The notes: a model not told the origin generated them from the letters alone. 64,000 nt of DNA from Streptomyces sp. NBC_00775 (GCF_036347135.1 NZ_CP108938.1:558001-622000); one strand, 5' to 3'. Counted from the stretch's first letter, positions 8,397 to 17,149 are shown. Numbers and translations: made by a program.

Positions 8397-8408
8397 GATC
8401 GATACGTT
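8397..8408. promoter_or_regulatory. Half-operator matching the DeoR/LacI-type regulator site
   Basis: GATCGATACGTT matches 11 of 12 bases of the right arm of the inverted repeat at 13122-13150. It lies 56 bases upstream of the PL8 lyase ATG, in the 173-bp divergent spacer. Confidence 0.6.
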
Positions 8409-8463
8409 CAATTCGGTAAGAGTAGTTGAGCGTTTGAGCGTCCGCGTGCTAGAAACCGCCGTC

Positions 8464-10920
8464 ATGACGACTCGTTGGTCACGCCGTGGCTTCCTGGCCG
8501 CAAGCAGCGGTACCGCGCTCGCGCTCGGGATGCACACCACCGCCGATGCCCTACCCCTCGCGTCCGCCGAGAGCGCCCAGACCGCTGAGGCCGCGGACGA
8601 GTTCGCGACCCTGCGGGCGAAGTGGCGCACGCTGATCCTGGGCGAGGGATTCAGTCCCACCGCCGAGCCCTTCACCACCCGGCTCACCGAACTGGGCACC
8701 ACCGCAAGCCAGTTGCAGTCGACGATGGCACCGACGACCGGCTCGCTCTGGCCGGATCTGGTGTACGCCGATCCGGAGCCCGACACCGACCAGGAGTCGT
8801 ACGGCTACTCCGGCAACCTCAACTCCAGCTACAACCGGCTGAGCACGCTCGCCCAGGCCTACTCCCAGGCAGGCACCGGACTCACCGGCGACAGCGGCCT
8901 GCGGGACGACATCCTGACCGGTCTCGATCACCTCTACTCCGAGGTCTACAACGAGAACCAGACCCGCTACGGCAACTGGTACAGCTGGCAGATCGGCGCA
9001 CCGCAGGCGCTGCTCGACGTGTGCGTGCTCATGTACGACCAGCTGTCGGCCGCGCAGCTCGCCAACTACGTCAACGCGGTCGACCACTTCGTGCCGGACT
9101 CCGCGGTCTCCAGCTACAGCGGCACGAGCACGGGTGCCAACCGGGTGGACCTGTGCCGGGTACTGGCCCTGCGCGGGGTCGTCGGCGCGAGCTCCGCGAA
9201 GATCGCGCTGGCCCGGGACGCGCTCTCGCCCGTCTTCCCGTACGTCAGCAGCGGGGACGGGCTGTACACCGACGGCTCGTTCGTCCAGCACACCACCGTC
9301 CCTTACACCGGTTCGTACGGTTCGGTGCTGCTGGGCGGGCTCGGGATGCTCTTCGCGCTGCTTGCCGGGTCCACGTGGGAAGTCACCGACTCGGGCCGGC
9401 AGATCGTGTTCGACGCGGTGGAGAACGCCTGGGCGCCGTTCCTCTACAACGGTCTCGTCATGGACGGCGTGTCCGGGCGGGCGATCAGTCGCGGCCTGTC
9501 CGCGTCCGACGCCAAGCAGATCCAGCAGGACGACCACCGGCGCGGTCATCCGATCCTCGCGTCGATCGTGCTGCTCGGGCAGGGGGCGAGCAGCACGGAG
9601 AACGCCCGCTGGCGCGGTCTGGTGAAGGGCTGGATGCAGCGCGACTACTACAGCCCGCCCATGAGTGACCCCTCGCTGGGCCTCACACATCTGGCCCGGC
9701 TCAAGGGAGTTCAGGACGACACCACGGTCTCCGCGATCGCCGAGCCGACCGGGCACCGGCTGTTCACCAACATGTCCCGGGCCACCCACCGCCGCCCCGG
9801 CTGGGCCGCGTCGATCAGCATGGCGGACCGGCGGATCACGTACTACGAGACGGGCAACGGCGAGAATCTGCACGGCTGGCACACCGGTTCCGGAGTGCTC
9901 TACTGGTGGGGCGACACCTTCTGCAACGGCCAGTACAGTGACGCGTTCTGGCCCACCGTCGACCCGTATCGTCTGCCGGGCATCACGGCCTCCCGCAAGG
10001 TCCTCGCGGACGCGGCGGGCGGTGACTGGGGCGCCTCCCTGCCGGACGTCAACTGGGTCGGTGGCACCACCGACGGGCAGCGGGCCGCGATCGGCCAGTA
10101 CCTCAAGGGCCTGCAGAGCACACTGCTGGCGAAGAAGTCGTGGTTCTGTCTGGACGACTCGATCGTGTGTCTCGGCGCGGGGATCAAGTGCACGGACGGC
10201 ACGGCCGTGGAGTCGACGGTCGAGAACCGCAACCTCGGGCCCACCGGAAGCAGCGCCTTCACGGTGGACGGCACCGTCAAGTCCACCGCCTACCCCTGGT
10301 CGGAGACGCTCACCGGCGCGACCTGGGCGCACATCGGCGGCCACGGCGGCTATGTCTTCCCCGGCGGGGCCACCGTCAAGGCGCTGCGCGACGCCCGCGA
10401 CGGCACATGGAGCGCCATCAACAAGGGCGGCGCGACGACCGTCCTGAACCGCAAGTACCTGACGATGTACGTCGACCACGGCACCGACCCGACGGCCGCC
10501 ACGTACGGCTATCTGGTCATGCCGGGCGCCACCGCCGCCGAGACCCAGACCCGCGCCGCCGCGACGAGCTGGCTGACGATCCTCGCCAACACGGACAGCC
10601 AGCAGGGTGTGAGCGTTCCTTCGCTCGGCTTCACCGGTGTCAACTTCTGGTTCGGCGGCACGGTCGGCGATCTCACGGCGAGCAATCCGTGCTGCGTGAT
10701 GATCAACGAGAAGAGCGACGGCACCGCGGTGATCTGCGTCAGCGACCCGATGCGCATGCAGACCAGCCTCACCCTCACCTGGAACAGGGCGGTCTCCTCG
10801 GTGACTTCGAAGCCGTCCACGGTCACCTCGGCGACCACCGGCTCCTCCCTGACGCTCACCTTCGGCGACCTCAGCACCACCGCGGGCGTCACCCAGAAGA
10901 TCACCGTCAAGCTCGGCTGA
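8464..10920 (+). CDS. Secreted polysaccharide lyase family 8 (hyaluronate/chondroitin/xanthan lyase-type)
   Basis: An 818-residue exported enzyme that should cleave acidic polysaccharides by beta-elimination. The N-terminus is a Tat signal (RWSRRGFLAASSG). The alpha-toroid domain has NWYSWQIG (from about residue 171), the catalytic Asn in TGANRVDLC (Asn226) and the catalytic His and Tyr in QHTTVPYTGSYG (His276, Tyr285, nine apart as in chondroitin AC lyases). The C-terminal half is the beta-sandwich lyase domain. The ATG at 8464 is the only start giving a Tat signal. Substrate cannot be set from motifs. The promoter carries a half-site for the regulator encoded at 11948-13039. Its 3' end overlaps the convergent phosphodiesterase-like gene by 14 bases. 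Confidence 0.93.
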   Translation: MTTRWSRRGFLAASSGTALALGMHTTADALPLASAESAQTAEAADEFATLRAKWRTLILGEGFSPTAEPFTTRLTELGTTASQLQSTMAPTTGSLWPDLVYADPEPDTDQESYGYSGNLNSSYNRLSTLAQAYSQAGTGLTGDSGLRDDILTGLDHLYSEVYNENQTRYGNWYSWQIGAPQALLDVCVLMYDQLSAAQLANYVNAVDHFVPDSAVSSYSGTSTGANRVDLCRVLALRGVVGASSAKIALARDALSPVFPYVSSGDGLYTDGSFVQHTTVPYTGSYGSVLLGGLGMLFALLAGSTWEVTDSGRQIVFDAVENAWAPFLYNGLVMDGVSGRAISRGLSASDAKQIQQDDHRRGHPILASIVLLGQGASSTENARWRGLVKGWMQRDYYSPPMSDPSLGLTHLARLKGVQDDTTVSAIAEPTGHRLFTNMSRATHRRPGWAASISMADRRITYYETGNGENLHGWHTGSGVLYWWGDTFCNGQYSDAFWPTVDPYRLPGITASRKVLADAAGGDWGASLPDVNWVGGTTDGQRAAIGQYLKGLQSTLLAKKSWFCLDDSIVCLGAGIKCTDGTAVESTVENRNLGPTGSSAFTVDGTVKSTAYPWSETLTGATWAHIGGHGGYVFPGGATVKALRDARDGTWSAINKGGATTVLNRKYLTMYVDHGTDPTAATYGYLVMPGATAAETQTRAAATSWLTILANTDSQQGVSVPSLGFTGVNFWFGGTVGDLTASNPCCVMINEKSDGTAVICVSDPMRMQTSLTLTWNRAVSSVTSKPSTVTSATTGSSLTLTFGDLSTTAGVTQKITVKLG

Positions 10921-11833
10921 GCCGAAGGGAATCGGCCGAGCCGAACTCGTGTGAGGCTCGGCGGTACTGCTGCAACGGCCGGCCGTCGAGCGTCCAGTGC
11001 CGGTCGGCGTCGACGCCCAGGGACGCGAACACCTGGGCGGCGACGTCGACATGGCGTATCCGCTCGGGTGCCGCGCGGAGGCCGGGGCCGGTGGCGATCA
11101 GCCAGGCGGTGCGTTCCTCCTCGGAGCGGCCGCCGTGGCCGCCCGCGTCGACATGGCCGTGGTCGGTGACGACAAGGAACGTCCACCGCTCACTGTCGTA
11201 CGCGGGCCGCGAGCGCACGGCGTTCAGCAGGCGCCCCACGCGTTCGTCGGCGCGCAGCACCGCCGCCTCGTACGCGTCGCCGCAGCCGACGAAGTGCGCG
11301 GTCTCGTCGGGAGAACCGAGGTAGACGAACGACGCGTCCATGTCGTCGCCCCCGAGGACGCGCACCGCCTCCTCGGTGATCCGCTCGTCACAGGTCTCCC
11401 ATGCTTCGGGGGTGTCCGCGACCGGGGAGACGTAGGTGCTCCTGGACGGAGCGCGGAAGAGCGGGCCACCGTCGCGAACCTGCATGAGCGGCTGCCAGCC
11501 CGCCGCGACGAAGGTGCGCCGGCCGCTCTGCGCGGCGAGCCGGGTGGCGAATTCGGGGAAGACGTCGAGGCGGTGGCCGGTGAAGTCGTTGCTCCACACG
11601 CCGTGCTTCTCGACGCCCACTCCGGTGAGGATCGTCGCCCAGCAGGGGCCCGACATCGTGGGCGTGCGGTCGTCGACCTCGATCGGCGCGAGGAAGCCGT
11701 CGGCCGCGAGGGCGTCCAGGTGCGGGGTCGGAAGGCGGCGCAGCGTATCGAGGCGGACGCCGTCGATGCCGACGACCAGAACGCGGGGGACGACAGAGGA
11801 AGGCAAGGGCATTCCCTCAGAAGTGCGCGACAT
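10907..11833 (-). CDS. Nucleotide pyrophosphatase/phosphodiesterase-like alkaline phosphatase superfamily protein
   Basis: A 308-residue protein with the metal-binding strand VVGIDGVRLDTL, nucleophile segment TPTMSGPCWATILTG, and downstream metal ligands in SPDETAH and VVTDHGHVDAGGHGG, the pattern of type I phosphodiesterases/nucleotide pyrophosphatases. It should hydrolyse phosphodi- or monoesters. There is no signal peptide when started at ATG 11833, where TAGGAG lies about 7 bases upstream. It shares an operator-like half-site (11893-11903) with the adjacent regulator and lies back-to-back with the PL8 lyase gene, so it may process a phosphorylated product of the same polysaccharide pathway. 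That link is inferred. Confidence 0.85.
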   Translation of the reverse strand: MSRTSEGMPLPSSVVPRVLVVGIDGVRLDTLRRLPTPHLDALAADGFLAPIEVDDRTPTMSGPCWATILTGVGVEKHGVWSNDFTGHRLDVFPEFATRLAAQSGRRTFVAAGWQPLMQVRDGGPLFRAPSRSTYVSPVADTPEAWETCDERITEEAVRVLGGDDMDASFVYLGSPDETAHFVGCGDAYEAAVLRADERVGRLLNAVRSRPAYDSERWTFLVVTDHGHVDAGGHGGRSEEERTAWLIATGPGLRAAPERIRHVDVAAQVFASLGVDADRHWTLDGRPLQQYRRASHEFGSADSLRLSRA

Positions 11834-11892
11834 GGCACGGCTCCTACGAGACCTCGTGCGGAAGAGGTGGACGCAGGACATCTTTTGTGCGC

Positions 11893-11903
11893 ATACGATC
11901 AGA
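11893..11903. promoter_or_regulatory. Operator-like half-site upstream of the phosphodiesterase gene
   Basis: ATACGATCAGA recurs exactly at 13145-13155, covering the outer part of the perfect inverted repeat before the regulator gene and the bases after it. It lies about 60 bases upstream of the phosphodiesterase start. A further AT-richer motif, AATCAAAACGATCG, follows within 45 bases. Confidence 0.45.
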
Positions 11904-11947
11904 GTCAAGAGCGTTCGACCGAGACAATCAAAACGATCGCGCAACGC

Positions 11948-13039
11948 TCATGAGTCGAGCGCTTCACCGCCGCAGGAGGAACGGATTCTCAACTCGGGAA
12001 GAAGTTCGAGGTGTTGACGGGGCGCCGGGCGCCGCCCACTCGTGCGCTCCGCGAGCCGCTGGAGCAGCAGCTTCGCGGCCAGTTCCCCCACCGAGCGCTT
12101 GGGCGGGGCGATCGCCGTGAGGGGGACGTCCGAGAGGCCCGCCACCTCGTCGTCGTACGCGATCAGCGCGAGGTCCTCGGGCACCCTGATACCGCGCGCC
12201 TGGAGCTTGGGCACCAGCACGATCGCGTCCTCGTCGCTGTGTACGAGCGCCGCCGTCACGCCGCGCTTCTCCACGGCCTCGACGAGATAGTCGATGCTGG
12301 CCTCGTAGTCCCCGTGCTCGCGGACCGACGGCGCACCGGAGTCGACGTCCAGCCCCAGGGACTGCACGGCCGCCAGATAGCCCGCCGAGATCTGCGTGGC
12401 GTGCGGGCCCTCCTGGAGCACCGCGGTGATCCTGTGGTGTCCGAGGGACGCGAAGTGACCGACGGCCACGGCGGCGCCGTGCGCCCGGTCCGTGCGCACC
12501 CGGTCGAGGCCCGCCGCGGGGTTCCCGGCCGGCGCGGAACGCTCGACCAGGACGGTCGGCACCGTGCATTCGAGGAGCCACTTCTCCTGGCCGCCCAGGG
12601 GCACGCCGCCGAACCAGCTGGGCGCCACGAGCAGCCCCTCCGCACCGCCCGCGATCAGGTGTTCCGCCTGTACGGCGTCCTCGGAGTCGACATATCCGGT
12701 CATCCCGAGAACCAGGCGGCCGCCCTGGGCCCCGATGGCCTCGCGGGCCCCGCGGACGATGTCGGCGAAGATGTTGGTGGTGGTCGGGACGATCATTCCG
12801 ATCACGGCACCCTCGGCGGACTCCTGCCGGGGCTGGGCCTCGGCGGCCGCGTCGCCCGGCCACACCACCGCGCCGTGCAGCCGCCGCACCCGGCCCTGTG
12901 CGGCGAGCGCCTCCACGTCACGCCTCAAGGTCACGGCGGAGACGCCGAGTTCGGCCGCGAGGTCGGCGACCCGGAGGCTGCCGCGTTCCCGGACGAGTTC
13001 GAGCACCCGCTCATGGCGCTGGTCGACGTGCAGTCGCAT
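11948..13039 (-). CDS. Hybrid transcriptional regulator: DeoR-type HTH with LacI-type sugar-binding domain
   Basis: A 363-residue regulator. Residues about 8-60 are a DeoR helix-turn-helix (RVLELVRERGSLRVADLAAE, then SAVTLRRDVEALAAQGRVRR). From about residue 82 it continues as a LacI/GalR periplasmic-binding-protein-like effector domain (GAVIGMIVPTTTNIFADIV; later LALIAYDDEVAGLSDVPLTA). Such proteins respond to sugars or oligosaccharides. The ATG at 13039 is preceded by GGGGGAG. A perfect 12-bp inverted repeat upstream (13122-13150) and related half-sites before the PL8 lyase and phosphodiesterase genes indicate autoregulation and local control of this polysaccharide module. Confidence 0.88.
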   Translation of the reverse strand: MRLHVDQRHERVLELVRERGSLRVADLAAELGVSAVTLRRDVEALAAQGRVRRLHGAVVWPGDAAAEAQPRQESAEGAVIGMIVPTTTNIFADIVRGAREAIGAQGGRLVLGMTGYVDSEDAVQAEHLIAGGAEGLLVAPSWFGGVPLGGQEKWLLECTVPTVLVERSAPAGNPAAGLDRVRTDRAHGAAVAVGHFASLGHHRITAVLQEGPHATQISAGYLAAVQSLGLDVDSGAPSVREHGDYEASIDYLVEAVEKRGVTAALVHSDEDAIVLVPKLQARGIRVPEDLALIAYDDEVAGLSDVPLTAIAPPKRSVGELAAKLLLQRLAERTSGRRPAPRQHLELLPELRIRSSCGGEALDS

Positions 13040-13121
13040 GGGCTCCCCCTGAGGCAAGGCCGGACGGACGAACTACGGGCGATCGCGGAGCGTGATCCCG
13101 TGTGCTCACTGTACGCCCACA

Positions 13122-13150
13122 ATCGTATCGATCATTTCGATCGATACGAT
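13122..13150. promoter_or_regulatory. Perfect 12-bp inverted repeat, probable operator of the DeoR/LacI hybrid
   Basis: ATCGTATCGATC (13122-13133) and GATCGATACGAT (13139-13150) are exact reverse complements separated by ATTTC. The site is strikingly AT-rich for this genome. It lies between the divergent regulator gene (start 13039) and the SpoIIE-type phosphatase gene (start 13244), so it could affect both. Confidence 0.75.
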
Positions 13151-13243
13151 CAGACAAGCCCGGACATCCCTCGCGTTGGTCATACAACGTGAAGAATGGG
13201 CGCCACGGGGTAAGACCACCTTCGGGGAGCGGAGAGGGTCGCA

Positions 13244-15706
13244 GTGGGTGCGAGCGAGGAACGAGATGTGCTGGCCCGTCGGCGCTTCGACATGGCGGAC
13301 GCCGCGCCACTGCTGCTCGACGCCCGGATGGCGGTCACCAGCTGGACCGCGGACGCCGAGCGGCTGCTGGGGTACCCGGCCGCCGAGGTGCTGGGACGGC
13401 GCGCTGCCGATCTGCTGCTCCCCGAGGACGCGGCGCGGATCCCGGAGCTGGCCGAGGGGTGCGACGAAGGCAGCGGCTGGACCGGACTGATGTCCGCGCG
13501 GCACCGGGACGGGCACGCGGTCCTGCTGATGGTGCGGGTCGTTCCGGTCCAGCGCAGCGACGGGCCCGCGCACTGGGTGGTGCTGCTCGCGGATCTGGCG
13601 GGCGGTCCCGGCTGGGACATGAGCCGGTCGGTGCTGGAGCGGATGGCCACGCGCTCGCCGGTGGGCATCGCGATCGTGGACACGGACCTGCGGTATGTGT
13701 GGTCGAACGCGGCGCTGGAGCAGTTCGGCGGGGGCCCGCCGCAGCAGCGGCTGGGCCGGAGACTCGCCGATGTGCAGCCCGGCCTGGACGCCGAGCGGCT
13801 CGAGGCGCAGATGCGCCGGGCTCTGGAGACCGGTGATCCGGTGGTCGCCTACGAGCATGTGGGCCGGATACGGTCCGCGCCGCACCGCGAGACAGCCCAT
13901 TCGCTGTCGTTCATCCGGCTGGAGGACGACCGCGGCAACCCGATCGGCGTCTACTACACCGTCGTCGACGTCACGGAACGTTACCGCGCCCGGCGGCGGC
14001 TCGCTCTCCTCGACCGGGCCGGTGAGCACATCGGCCGCAGCCTGGACGTTCTGCAGACCGCGCAGGAACTGGCCGACGTGGCGGTGCCGGGGCTGGCCGA
14101 CCTGGTCGCCGTGGACCTGCTGGATTCCGTCCTCCGGGGAGTCGAACCCGCGCCCGGTCCACAGGACGACACGGACGCGGTGCCGCTGCGGCGCGCCGGG
14201 CATCAGTCGGTGCGGGGCGGGGTTCCCGAGAGCGTCGTGAAGGTCGGCGACGTGGCCCGCTACCCTGCCGGGTCTCCCCCGATCCGGTGTCTGGCCGACG
14301 GCGAGTCCTGGCGCGAGGAGCGGCTGGACCCGCTGGCCAGGGAGTGGGCCACGGGCGCCCTCGAAGGGCGGGCCGCCTCCTTCCTCGAGCTGGGGCTGCA
14401 CAGCGTCATGATCGTGCCCCTCCGCGCCCGCGGAATCACCCTGGGCATCACCACGTTCTTCCGGCGCGGCCGCCAGGACCCGTTCGACGAGGACGATCTG
14501 GGCCTGGCCGAGGAGTTCGTCGGCCGGGCGGCCCTGTGCGTGGACAACGCCCGCCGGTACACCCGCGAGCGCGACGCCGCCCTTGTCCTGCAGCGCAATC
14601 TGCTCCCCCACCGTTTCCCCGAGCAGGGCGCGGTGGAGGTCTCCGCCTGCTACCGGCCCGCCGACGAACTGACGGGACTCGCGGGCGACTGGTTCGACGT
14701 CATCCCCCTGTCCGGCACGCGGGTGGCCCTGGTGGTCGGCGAGGTCGCCGGGCACGGCATCGACGGCGCCGCCGCGATGGGACGGCTGCGGGCCGCCGTG
14801 CAGACCCTCGCCGACCTGGACCTGCCCCCCGAGGAGGTGCTCGCCCACCTCGACGATCTGGTCAGCCGCGCCGCCCGGGAGGAGGGCTCGGGTGCGGACA
14901 CCCTGACGAGCGGCATGCAGGCGGTGGGCGCGAGTTGTCTGTACGTGGTGTACGACCCGGTGAGCGGACAGTGCTCCATGGCGGGCGCGGGCCATCCCGC
15001 GCCCGCGATCGTCAGCCCCGACGGCACCGTGACGTTCGCCGACCTCCCCCACGGTCCCGCACTCGGTGTGGGCGGACTGCCCTTCGAATCGCTTGAGTTG
15101 ACCCTGGCGGAGGGCAGTGTGCTCGCCCTGCACACCGACGGTCTGATCGCCACTCCTCGTACCGGACGGGATCCGGAGGCGGGCCGGGAGCGGCTGCGCC
15201 GCGCGCTGGCCGCGCACCCGCAGCCGCTCGACGGACTGTGCCGCACCATCGTGGACGATCTCGTGCCGACGCGTCCGTACGACGACGTGGCGCTGTTGAT
15301 GGCCCGCACCCGGCGTCTGGGAACCGAACAGGTCGCGACGTGGGACCTGCCGCTCGACCCGGCCGTGGTCGCCGATGCCCGGAAGGCGACGACCGCGCAG
15401 CTCTCCGTCTGGGGCCTGGACGAGCTGGCGTTCACCACCGAACTGGTCGTGAGCGAACTCGTCACCAACGCCATCCGGCACGCCTCCGGCCCGATCCGGT
15501 TGCGACTGATCACCGAACAGACCCTGATCTGCGAGGTGTCCGACGGTGGCGCCACCGCCCCTCATCTGCGCCATCCGAAGACGACCGACGAGGGCGGCCG
15601 GGGTCTGTTCCTGATCTCCCAGGTCACCCAGCGGTGGGGCACCCGCTACACCCCGGAGGGGAAGATCATCTGGGCCGAGCAGTCCCTCACTGAGCCACCG
15701 ATCTGA
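13244..15706 (+). CDS. PAS-PAS-GAF-SpoIIE phosphatase with C-terminal HATPase domain
   Basis: An 820-residue multidomain signalling protein: PAS-like domain (about 12-115, DARMAVTSWTADAERLLGY), second PAS (about 125-245, ending YYTVVDVTERYRARRRL), GAF (about 250-440), SpoIIE/PP2C phosphatase (about 455-680; GLAGDWFDVIPL, VVGEVAGHGIDGAAAMGRLR, PYDDVALLMART) and RsbW-type HATPase (about 685-815; ELVVSELVTNAIRHASGP). Such proteins act on anti-anti-sigma factors, and the kinase-like domain may bind a sigma factor or antagonist. The GTG at 13244 follows GGAGAGGG. It is monocistronic. Confidence 0.95.
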   Translation: MGASEERDVLARRRFDMADAAPLLLDARMAVTSWTADAERLLGYPAAEVLGRRAADLLLPEDAARIPELAEGCDEGSGWTGLMSARHRDGHAVLLMVRVVPVQRSDGPAHWVVLLADLAGGPGWDMSRSVLERMATRSPVGIAIVDTDLRYVWSNAALEQFGGGPPQQRLGRRLADVQPGLDAERLEAQMRRALETGDPVVAYEHVGRIRSAPHRETAHSLSFIRLEDDRGNPIGVYYTVVDVTERYRARRRLALLDRAGEHIGRSLDVLQTAQELADVAVPGLADLVAVDLLDSVLRGVEPAPGPQDDTDAVPLRRAGHQSVRGGVPESVVKVGDVARYPAGSPPIRCLADGESWREERLDPLAREWATGALEGRAASFLELGLHSVMIVPLRARGITLGITTFFRRGRQDPFDEDDLGLAEEFVGRAALCVDNARRYTRERDAALVLQRNLLPHRFPEQGAVEVSACYRPADELTGLAGDWFDVIPLSGTRVALVVGEVAGHGIDGAAAMGRLRAAVQTLADLDLPPEEVLAHLDDLVSRAAREEGSGADTLTSGMQAVGASCLYVVYDPVSGQCSMAGAGHPAPAIVSPDGTVTFADLPHGPALGVGGLPFESLELTLAEGSVLALHTDGLIATPRTGRDPEAGRERLRRALAAHPQPLDGLCRTIVDDLVPTRPYDDVALLMARTRRLGTEQVATWDLPLDPAVVADARKATTAQLSVWGLDELAFTTELVVSELVTNAIRHASGPIRLRLITEQTLICEVSDGGATAPHLRHPKTTDEGGRGLFLISQVTQRWGTRYTPEGKIIWAEQSLTEPPI

Positions 15707-15758
15707 CGTATCCGGCGACGGCTGACGTCTCCGGCGACGAACCGGTGGCTCGCGGGAG

Positions 15759-16151
15759 TCAGCAGTCGCGGAACTCGGGTGACTGGTTGAGGATCTGCGA
15801 ACGTAGGGAGATGAAGCGGGCATGGGTGTCTCCGCCCTGGGCCTCGGGACGGAAGACCGCGACCCGGTGGCAGTTCATGAAGGCCAAGGTCACCCCGAAA
15901 TGCCGTTCCAGACTGCCGCGGATCGCGTCACTGGCCAGCGCCCGCAACAGCTGCCCCCGCTCCTTCTCGGAGGGCGGCGGGGTGTGGTTGTCGGCGAACT
16001 CCCTCACTCCGCCACGGAGTTCGCCGACCAGGCCGGCGATGAGGTCGTACGCGTACGGCAGGGACGTACGAACGGTTTCCACGAAGTCCTCTTCGCGGAC
16101 CTGACCGTGTTCGGCTTCGGCGAGCAGCTTCGGGGAGACGTCGAGTGACAT
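15759..16151 (-). CDS. Conserved actinobacterial protein (SCO5389-like)
   Basis: A 130-residue protein beginning MSLDVSPKLLAEAEHG and ending NQSPEFRDC. From memory this N- and C-terminal pattern belongs to a Streptomyces family annotated as SCO5389 family, which has no experimentally assigned function that I know of. There is no signal peptide or transmembrane segment, and the single Cys pattern (FMNCHRVAVF and the terminal Cys) is notable. ATG 16151 is chosen to fit the family N-terminus; a clear Shine-Dalgarno is not visible. A truncated P-loop ATPase remnant lies immediately upstream. Confidence 0.7.
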   Translation of the reverse strand: MSLDVSPKLLAEAEHGQVREEDFVETVRTSLPYAYDLIAGLVGELRGGVREFADNHTPPPSEKERGQLLRALASDAIRGSLERHFGVTLAFMNCHRVAVFRPEAQGGDTHARFISLRSQILNQSPEFRDC

Positions 16152-16170
16152 GAGGAAGGCGGTCCTGTCG

Positions 16171-16340
16171 CTAGAGGGTCTTTCCGCTGCCGCCCTTACC
16201 GACGAAGGCGGCGCGCACGTCAGCCCTCCGGGCGCAGCAGCCCGCGCTCGTAGGCCTTGGCCAGTCGCTGCGGGACGAGGTAGGAGGAGCCGTCGACGGT
16301 GACCGGCGCGAGCTGGGGCGAACACGCCGAGTTGACGGAA
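16171..16340 (-). pseudogene. Remnant of a two-gene operon: C-terminal fragment plus ParA/CooC-type ATPase start cut at Walker A
   Basis: Reading leftward, a fragment ending SYLVPQRLAKAYERGLLRPEG stops at TGA 16220-16222. One base later GTG 16218 opens a 15-residue peptide, MRAAFVGKGGSGKTL, which stops at TAG (16171-16173). That peptide is exactly the start and Walker A motif (GKGGSGKT) of a ParA/CooC/MinD-like P-loop ATPase, after which the rest is missing. The tight TGA-GTG junction is what an intact operon would show. The upstream partner is unidentified, and its own 5' part is unrecognisable. Confidence 0.55.
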
Positions 16341-16393
16341 GATTGACCAAATCGCTGGCGATCACTGACGCACGCGTCTATATGGTCTGGCGC

Positions 16394-17074
16394 ATGCCCC
16401 CACAACCTCCGAGAACACCGGCACTCCCGGTCCTCCCCTATCGGAAACCCACCCGCGATCGCGACTACTGGGTCTTCGACAACGTGCTGCCCGACATGGA
16501 TGCCGTCCGGGCCCGGTGCGTCGCCAAGGACGACTGGGTCAAGGGCTTTCCGTACACCTCGGAGAGCTGGCCCGGTCTGCGGACGATGCCCGGGCTCGAA
16601 CCGGAGGAGTTGACGCGCGTAGAGCGACTGGTGAAGAAGGCCACCGGCGCCCAGAAGCTGTGGCAGCAGGCAACGCCGTCCGGCGCCACCCTCAACCACA
16701 ACTGCATCCAGGTGGTCGGCAAGGACGAGGGAGAGCCGCGTCCCCACACCGACTCACGCGCGCTCTGCCGTTACGCCGCGGTGCTCTATCTGAACCCGAA
16801 CGTTCCCAAGGACTGCGGGACCAGCTTCTACCGGCAGAACCTGCCCGGCGGCCGACTGGGCGGGAACGTGGTGACCGCGCCGCACAACAACCTGGTCGAG
16901 GCGCTGGGTACGCGCTTCGTCCCGCCGGACTCCTTCGTCGAGGACATCCGCGTACCGCACCGGTACAACCGGCTGCTGCTCTACAACGCCAACCTGATGC
17001 ACAGCGCCACCGAGTACTGCGGCAGCACCATGGAGGACAAGCGGATGACCGCGGTCTTCTTCTGGATGGCCTGA
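16394..17074 (+). CDS. DUF6445-like protein with 2-oxoglutarate/Fe(II) dioxygenase-type residues
   Basis: A 226-residue cytoplasmic protein. It carries a facial-triad-like pattern: PHTDSRALCRYAAVLYLNP (His118, Asp120), distal LMHSATEY (His203) and a downstream Arg in DKRMTAVFFW (Arg217) that could bind a co-substrate. The spacing (about 83 residues between HxD and distal His) fits prolyl-4-hydroxylase-like folds. The family resembles DUF6445, which to my knowledge is functionally unassigned. ATG 16394 is chosen because it opens just before the conserved region; no strong Shine-Dalgarno is visible. It ends into a very strong bidirectional terminator. Confidence 0.7.
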   Translation: MPPQPPRTPALPVLPYRKPTRDRDYWVFDNVLPDMDAVRARCVAKDDWVKGFPYTSESWPGLRTMPGLEPEELTRVERLVKKATGAQKLWQQATPSGATLNHNCIQVVGKDEGEPRPHTDSRALCRYAAVLYLNPNVPKDCGTSFYRQNLPGGRLGGNVVTAPHNNLVEALGTRFVPPDSFVEDIRVPHRYNRLLLYNANLMHSATEYCGSTMEDKRMTAVFFWMA

Positions 17075-17097
17075 TCCCGTATCCCGTAGGGATGGCC

Positions 17098-17149
17098 CGC
17101 GACGCCGAGCGGCCCCGGACTTTTGAGTCCGGGGCCGCTCGGCGTCGCG
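17098..17149. terminator. 24-bp perfect-stem bidirectional terminator
   Basis: The arm 17098-17121 (ending GGCCCCGGACT) is the exact reverse complement of 17126-17149 (starting AGTCCGGGGCC), with a TTTG loop. It lies between the convergent DUF6445-like and permease genes. Confidence 0.9.

Noticed and set aside
8551..11052. 833-codon reverse-strand ORF across the PL8 lyase gene
   Set aside because: The forward frame encodes a complete PL8 lyase with Tat signal and catalytic residues. The reverse translation is low-complexity and unlike any family.
15704..15741. Direct repeat TGACGTATCCGGCGACG/TGACGTCTCCGGCGACG after the SpoIIE stop
   Set aside because: Only two imperfect copies with no symmetry or known association. 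Probably a local duplication.
13106..15823. 905-codon reverse-strand ORF across the SpoIIE phosphatase gene
   Set aside because: Pure complement of a well-supported multidomain gene. No start signal or recognisable domain.
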